A program made the position numbers and the translations under genes. The notes under the pieces were generated by a model. It was not told the origin of the DNA. It did not search any database and saw only the letters and a list, made by a program, of their open reading frames with translations. Of a stretch of 64,000 bases of DNA, positions 61,042-64,000 are shown piece by piece. Source of the stretch: CAVXTT01 sp963764685 (GTDB taxonomy: Bacteria; Bacteroidota; Ignavibacteria; Ignavibacteriales; Ignavibacteriaceae); NCBI GenBank assembly GCA_963764685.1, contig CAVXTT010000017.1:62001-126000 (forward strand). Direction: 5' to 3'. Within the stretch, counting starts at the first letter, position 1, and every line of letters begins with the position of its first letter.

Positions 61042-62508
61042 TTATTTGAGCAATGTCAGTTTTCTGGTCATTTTAAAATCACCAGCTTCTATTCTGTACA
61101 TATAGGTACCGCTGGAAACTTTAATACCGGAATTGTTGTCGCCATTCCACTGTACATTATATACTCCGGAATTCTGTTCGGTGCTAACCAGAGTTTTAAC
61201 TTCCCGTCCAAGTAAATCATAGATCTTTAAAGAAACAAATGAACTATTTGGTATCGCATAGCTTATAACTGTACTGGGATTAAAAGGATTCGGATAGTTC
61301 TGGAATAATTCAGCGCTGAGTGGTATGAATTCATCGTCAACACCGGTTAGAAGTCCTTTGCCAACTTCTAACTTATCCATCCAAACAGTACCGGACCATC
61401 TTCCAAGCGGATGTAGTCTTACTGATATTGATTTTGCTGTTTGACCTGTTGGTGGTTCAGGTATTGTATCATATACCGTAAATTGAGTCCAGTCAAATGA
61501 TGTGGCATTAGGAAATACTAATGGAATATCAGGACTCGCATCATATTGTCCCCACCCCTCGTTATTATCTATTGTTGGTGGTATATCGCTGTAATTGATA
61601 TACTCCAGGCATCACCAACCGCTATTGCTGAATCCGGCTGCAGGTTTGCTCCTTTTATCCAGACGCTTATTCTAACAATATCACCTACCTGAACAGAATC
61701 AAATGCATATCTTCTTGTTCCCACAAATCCATCATGCGAACCGACGGGGATATTAAATTTTAGAGAGTAATTTCCATCGTAGGCAAATTCATTTGTTACT
61801 ATTGTATTCTCATATCCCGCATTTAATACTCCATCATTTCCTCCGATTGGAGGCAGCCAATAGAACCAGCCTGTTGGTACTCCTAATTGCGTATTCCAGT
61901 CTTGTCCCGCCCAGCCGTTTCTTCCGTTAAATACATAATCATCTGTCCACACTGTGCCGGTTGCATCTTTCCCGCCGACAAACCTGATTATTGTTTTCCA
62001 GGAATCTTCCGGCAAACTTATTTCACCTATTGCTGTAGTATCTGCTACCCAGCCTGTTGTGCTAGCTACACTCTGGTCCAATTCAAATTTCTTCTCCCCG
62101 ATTACAGTTCCATTTTCTCTATAGAATGTAAATGTCACATACCATTTCTGATCATCATTTGCAGGGTTTATATTTATCCCTGATGTTTTATAGTACATTC
62201 CCATAAATATATCTACATTCGCAAAATGTTTTTCAGACCACAGATCGCACATATTCTCTGATTCCCATACTGCTGCTTCCGAGGTAGCAGCTTTTCTGGA
62301 TCTTCAGAGATTTACCCATTGAACGAAACTCATCTGTTGCCCAGGTTAATGTTGAACCGCTTGGTTCTGCTGATTTTGTCCAGTATGACGGCAGAGTCTG
62401 TTCAAAACTGCCAATTTCATTTATACCGCTTTGAGCAATTAAAGCGGCTTGAAAAATAAGAATGAACAGGAATCCGCACCATTTTGTAATTGTTCCGAAA
62501 TTACTCAT
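61042..62508 (-). CDS. T9SS-sorted carbohydrate-binding-like protein, frame-broken
   Basis: About 489 residues after frame changes near 62270 and 61580-61400. A signal peptide (WCGFLFILIFQAALIAQS) precedes a CBM-like jelly-roll: GINEIGSFEQTLPSYWTKSA, KIQKS, then KWYVTFTFYRENGTVIGEKK, WKTIIRFVGGKDATGTVWTD and FDSVQVGDIVRISVWIKGAN. A second jelly-roll ends WMDKLEVGKG. A complete sorting tail follows (LFQNYPNPFNPSTVISYAIP ... KLTLLK). The paired jelly-rolls with FEQTLPSYWT and WIKGAN resemble carbohydrate-binding domains of family 4/9/22 type. Probably a surface glycan binder; no catalytic domain is visible. Confidence 0.75.
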
Positions 62509-62523
62509 AACACCTCCAAAGAA

Positions 62524-63540
62524 TTAATTGTTGATTATTTGTTGTTTGATATTTCCGTTTGTACCGTTCTGAAAAATTCTGTTAATATTTTTTAAAGCTA
62601 TCTGATCTGAAATCAGTTTCCTGACATTTACCCTTCCGGAAGCCAACAGATTGATTGCCGAACCAAAGGTAAATGGGTTCAGATAAGAATTTATTATCAT
62701 AAGTTCATTTTTAAATAGATACTGTAAATTGAGTGTGACATTATGATCCGATGGGGCAAGACCGAAGATTACAATTTTAGTTCCTTTACCGGCAAGCTGA
62801 ACTGCCAGGTCAACAGTCTCGCTCTTACCGACACACTCTATAATAACGTCGGCGTGAGATTGTATCGATTTTATTTCTGCTATGAAGTTATCATCCATCG
62901 GATTAAAAGAATAATCAGCACCAAGTTCAATTCCGAGACTCCGTTTGTGAGACTCAGGTTCAATAAGGATAATTTTAGCAGCACCGGCATTTCTGACAAG
63001 CTGAACCATAATTAATCCAATTGATCCTCCGCCTAGTATTATAACTGTATCTCCGGCTTTAATATCTGCGTTCTGAATTCCTCTCAGGCAGCAGGAGAGC
63101 GGTTCGGCAAACGAAGCAAGTGAAAGATCGAAATCTTCAGGCAGAAGATATGCCTGCTTCATCGGAACAATTGAATATTCAGCAAACCCCCCATTCAAAG
63201 TAACACCAAGAGCCTCGTGATTTTCACAAAAATTTATTTTCCCTCTTTTACAGTAATCACAATAACCGCAATAAATATTAGGATCAATGGCAACTTTATC
63301 CCCGACATTAAATTTAGAATTAGAATCACCTTTTCCGGCTATAATACCGCTATACTCGTGACCCAGGATAACCGGAATGCTTGAAGGAGCCTTGCCTTCA
63401 TAAATATGTCGGTCTGTACCGCAAACACCGCAGAAGGCTACCTTAATCAGAAGCTCATTTTTTTCCAGTGCGCGGAGGGTATACTCTCTTAGAACAATAT
63501 CTTTATTTCCTGTAAACAATGCCGCTAACATATCTTTCAC
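62524..63540 (-). CDS. Zinc-dependent medium-chain alcohol/polyol dehydrogenase
   Basis: Oxidises or reduces a sugar or polyol with NAD(P). 338 residues, intact. The catalytic zinc site is in VAFCGVCGTDRHIYEG and VILGHEYSGI. The structural zinc site is IYCGYCDYCKRGKINFCENH (four Cys). GDTVIILGGGSIGLIMVQLV is the Rossmann motif, followed by an acidic residue (LIEPESHKR) that suggests NAD preference. The sequence resembles sorbitol, threonine or galactitol dehydrogenases. The start overlaps the LacI stop by four bases (ATGA). It may process mannose- or mannitol-type products. Confidence 0.88.
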   Translation of the reverse strand: MKDMLAALFTGNKDIVLREYTLRALEKNELLIKVAFCGVCGTDRHIYEGKAPSSIPVILGHEYSGIIAGKGDSNSKFNVGDKVAIDPNIYCGYCDYCKRGKINFCENHEALGVTLNGGFAEYSIVPMKQAYLLPEDFDLSLASFAEPLSCCLRGIQNADIKAGDTVIILGGGSIGLIMVQLVRNAGAAKIILIEPESHKRSLGIELGADYSFNPMDDNFIAEIKSIQSHADVIIECVGKSETVDLAVQLAGKGTKIVIFGLAPSDHNVTLNLQYLFKNELMIINSYLNPFTFGSAINLLASGRVNVRKLISDQIALKNINRIFQNGTNGNIKQQIINN

Positions 63541-64000
63541 TTTGATTTACAGTTAGAAGTTGATTCTCTTATAATTAATTCAACCGGGACGACTATTTTT
63601 TTGGGTAATGATTTTTTATTCTTTAAAGTATTTACTATTAATTTTAGTGCTTCAGCCCCCAATTCAATTTTGGGAACCCTTATTGTCGATAATGATGGAG
63701 TCAGCATAAGATCCGCTTCAATATCATCAAAACCAATGACAGAGACATCCCCCGGGATCTTATATCCTTTTGTATTTAAATAATGCATTACACCAATTGC
63801 GATGGCGTCATTGCTGGCAAAAACAGCTGTTATTTCTTTATTACTTGTAAATAATTTTTTTGCAATATGAAAACCGGCTTGTCTTCCCTCATAAACAGAA
63901 TTGCTGATAATCAGACTATTTTTTACTTGAATTTTAGCAGATTCCAATGCCTGCTTGTAGCCATTTAATCTGATCAGAAAAACTTGGATGATCGATATTG
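63537..64000 (-). CDS. LacI-family transcriptional regulator, partial (5' end outside window)
   Basis: Only the C-terminal ligand-binding half is present, running off the window at 64000. YEGRQAGFHIAKKLFTSNKE, TAVFASNDAIAIGVMHYLNT, IPGDVSVIGFDDIEADLMLT and PSLSTIRVPKIELGAEALKL are the usual LacI/GalR hallmarks, and the tail VPVELIIREST is typical. A frame change near 63950 separates LNGYKQALESAKI from HPSFSD upstream. The DNA-binding domain is not in view. Located at the head of the mannoside locus, it is the likely local regulator responding to a sugar. Confidence 0.88.
   Translation of the reverse strand, partial: ISIIQVFLIRLNGYKQALESAKIQVKNSLIISNSVYEGRQAGFHIAKKLFTSNKEITAVFASNDAIAIGVMHYLNTKGYKIPGDVSVIGFDDIEADLMLTPSLSTIRVPKIELGAEALKLIVNTLKNKKSLPKKIVVPVELIIRESTSNCKSK

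Overview
The window looks like a chromosomal piece of an AT-rich member of the Ignavibacteria / Chlorobi side of the Bacteroidota. Evidence: several secreted proteins end in type IX secretion (T9SS) sorting tails with the NYPNPFNPST motif; there is a PorV/PorQ-like barrel, a bacillithiol synthesis gene (bshA), DUF4097 and CHRD secreted proteins, and TonB-dependent uptake. No tRNA, rRNA, CRISPR array, IS transposase or phage gene was seen.

Left part (1-13.4 kb). A frame-broken T9SS protein with CBM-like modules (53-1571) is followed by two tandem paralogous membrane-anchored SGNH hydrolases with TPR tails (minus strand, 1811-5647). A plus-strand surface-glycan set follows: carbamoyltransferase, SxtJ-like membrane protein, DUF5989 miniprotein, Lys/Pro-rich miniprotein and GT2 glycosyltransferase (6157-9521). 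Next are an Lrp/AsnC regulator with type I glutamine synthetase (9727-11630) and an RNA m5C methyltransferase (11886-13354, minus).

Middle part (13.4-37 kb). This holds a beta-propeller-like lipoprotein, bshA, a PfkB kinase-rmlD-GH13 amylase run with overlapping genes, an ECF sigma / anti-sigma / DUF4097 operon, a Rieske-like protein lacking one His ligand, a DPP-IV peptidase, a CHRD lipoprotein, arylamine N-acetyltransferase, a SpoIIE-type phosphatase, a redoxin, a YbjQ protein and a GNAT enzyme. Then come two T9SS proteins among long repeat-rich intergenic stretches. One of these keeps a 25-codon relic of an ABC ATPase gene.

Right part (37.1-64.0 kb). Sixteen collinear minus-strand genes with tiny gaps or ATGA/TTGA overlaps form a probable mannoside utilisation operon: LacI regulator, zinc dehydrogenase, T9SS carbohydrate-binding protein, TonB receptor, large secreted protein, PorV-like barrel, peptidyl-prolyl isomerase, sugar-binding lipoprotein, two permeases, three (alpha/alpha)-type or GH130 enzymes, GH2 beta-mannosidase, a T9SS multidomain enzyme-like protein and an MsmX/UgpC ATPase. 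It has TonB plus ABC import and no SusD. This is the best candidate here for a less-described system.

Two cautions. Many genes are cut into pieces by single-base frame changes that can be joined into full-length family members. Several are explained by one extra base, so sequencing or assembly error is the likely cause. Family assignments come from reading motifs; no database search was run.
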